DNA of 5,971 bases from Sphingobacterium sp. UBA1575 (GTDB taxonomy: Bacteria; Bacteroidota; Bacteroidia; Sphingobacteriales; Sphingobacteriaceae): positions 106,506-112,476 of the forward strand of contig DCOH01000002.1 in the NCBI GenBank assembly GCA_002322865.1, given 5' to 3'. The notes beneath the pieces are model-generated. The model was not told the origin of the DNA. It did no database searches and worked only from the letters and a program-made list of their open reading frames with translations. Below, one piece after another: positions 5,117-5,971 of this stretch. The translations under genes and the position numbers were made by a program. The first letter of the stretch is position 1; every line of letters starts with the position of its first letter.

Positions 5117-5971
5117 ATGGCTAGAGAAATTTACGAAACCAAGCGAAAAGCGCTTAAAATCAACCTCAACGCAGATATCTACGGTACATTTGCTGAAATT
5201 GGAGCCGGACAGGAAGTAGCAAGGAACTTCTTTGAGGCAGGTGCTGCCTCAGGTACCATTGCAAAAACCATGTCGGCCTATGATATGGCTTTCTCCGACG
5301 CCATCTATGGCGTGGAAGAGTCCGGAAGATATGTGAGCCGCACCAGATTGAATAAAATGTTGACCCATGAGTTCGACCTCCTGACCGAACGTTTACAGGG
5401 TGATAAATACCAGACCAAAAAATTCTTTGCCTTTGCCGATACGGTAACCACCTTGAATTTCACGAAGACCAACGAGCCGCACGGCTGGATCGGGATCCGT
5501 TTCCAACATGAGGTAGATGGACCGACCAATGACATCGTCATGCACGTTCGTTTGTTGGATAGTGACAACAGGCTACAATCCAAAGTATTGGGAATCCTAG
5601 GGGTTAACCTGGTATTTGCGGCCTATTACTACGCAGAGAACCTGCAGACCATGATCGAATCGCTGGTAGACAACCTTTCGGTAGGTTCGGTAGAAATTGA
5701 CCTGGTCAAAGTATCCGGACCCTTATTTGCCAATGCAAATGAGCGTCTGTTGAACCTGTACCTGATCGCCAAAGGATTCGCCAAGGCAGCCATCTTCAGA
5801 CCCGATGGAAAAGCAGCGCAGATCAAGGATTATCTCTACAAAAAGAACATCATTATCCTTCGTACCAAATACCGCCAAAAGTCCAATCCAAACTTTGACC
5901 TCTTCAACCTAGCTGTGGAAGAGTTCCGGAAGAACACCGGTGCAGTTCCAGAGGATACCGTGGTGCTGATC
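5117..5971 (+). CDS. Conserved cytosolic protein of unknown function (partial, 3' end outside window)
   Basis: The frame opens with ATG at 5117 and stays open to the last base, giving 285 residues with no stop. The start is M-A-R-E-I-Y-E-T-K-R-K, followed by Y-G-T-F-A-E-I-G-A-G-Q-E-V-A-R (22-36), A-A-S-G-T-I-A-K-T-M-S-A-Y-D-M (43-57) and H-G-W-I-G-I-R-F-Q (122-130). A later part reads GVNLVFAAYYY, then P-D-G-K near a Y-K-K-N-I segment. These glycine-rich blocks look like a conserved family that I have met in Bacteroidota. My uncertain memory is that database names for it include 'TonB-dependent receptor' and a nicotinate-nucleotide adenylyltransferase. The sequence supports neither: there is no signal peptide or barrel, and no H-x-G-H nucleotidyltransferase motif is visible. 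There is no transmembrane segment, so a soluble cytosolic protein is likely. No function can be assigned. It is probably transcribed from its own promoter (box at 5105-5112). Confidence 0.88.
   Translation, partial: MAREIYETKRKALKINLNADIYGTFAEIGAGQEVARNFFEAGAASGTIAKTMSAYDMAFSDAIYGVEESGRYVSRTRLNKMLTHEFDLLTERLQGDKYQTKKFFAFADTVTTLNFTKTNEPHGWIGIRFQHEVDGPTNDIVMHVRLLDSDNRLQSKVLGILGVNLVFAAYYYAENLQTMIESLVDNLSVGSVEIDLVKVSGPLFANANERLLNLYLIAKGFAKAAIFRPDGKAAQIKDYLYKKNIIILRTKYRQKSNPNFDLFNLAVEEFRKNTGAVPEDTVVLI

Noticed and set aside
1..5971. A novel defence system, mobile element, CRISPR array or RNA gene
   Set aside because: No transposase, integrase, nuclease, repeat array, terminal inverted repeats or tRNA-like folding was seen. 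The genes are metabolic or envelope genes with similar base composition.

Overview
The window looks like chromosomal DNA of a Bacteroidota bacterium, most likely in or near the Sphingobacteriaceae. The reasons are: a SusC/TonB-type plug domain with the usual Bacteroidota flanks, no Shine-Dalgarno sequences before the starts, an exact Bacteroidota -7 promoter box (TAnnTTTG) before the last gene, and gene families typical of the phylum. The species call is inference. All seven genes lie on the + strand and gaps are short. I saw no RNA gene, insertion sequence, CRISPR array or clear terminator.

Layout: (1) 1-382 is the C-terminal end of a large plug-domain protein that stops without a beta-barrel. 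(2) 425-2715 is a three-gene run with 1-nt junctions: a delta3,delta2-enoyl-CoA isomerase-like crotonase, a short-chain 2,4-dienoyl-CoA reductase, and an uncharacterised lipoprotein. (3) 2791-5082 is an alpha-phosphohexomutase followed 9 nt later by a Nudix hydrolase of the ADP-ribose/ADP-sugar pyrophosphatase type. (4) 5117-5971 is the first 285 residues of a conserved cytosolic protein of unknown function, cut by the window end, with a -7 box only 4 nt before its ATG.

How the genes work together: the first two enzymes of the middle run are the two auxiliary activities needed to pass unsaturated fatty acids through beta-oxidation. Both resemble the mitochondrial enzymes ECI1 and DECR1 rather than E. 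coli FadB/FadH. They presumably feed a core beta-oxidation set encoded elsewhere, because no acyl-CoA dehydrogenase or thiolase is present here. The mutase and Nudix enzyme plausibly act on hexose phosphates and on nucleotide sugars or ADP-ribose.

Most of the window is housekeeping metabolism. The points most worth following up are the mitochondrial-type enzyme pair, the uncharacterised lipoprotein coupled to it, and the conserved unknown gene with its possibly leaderless transcript.
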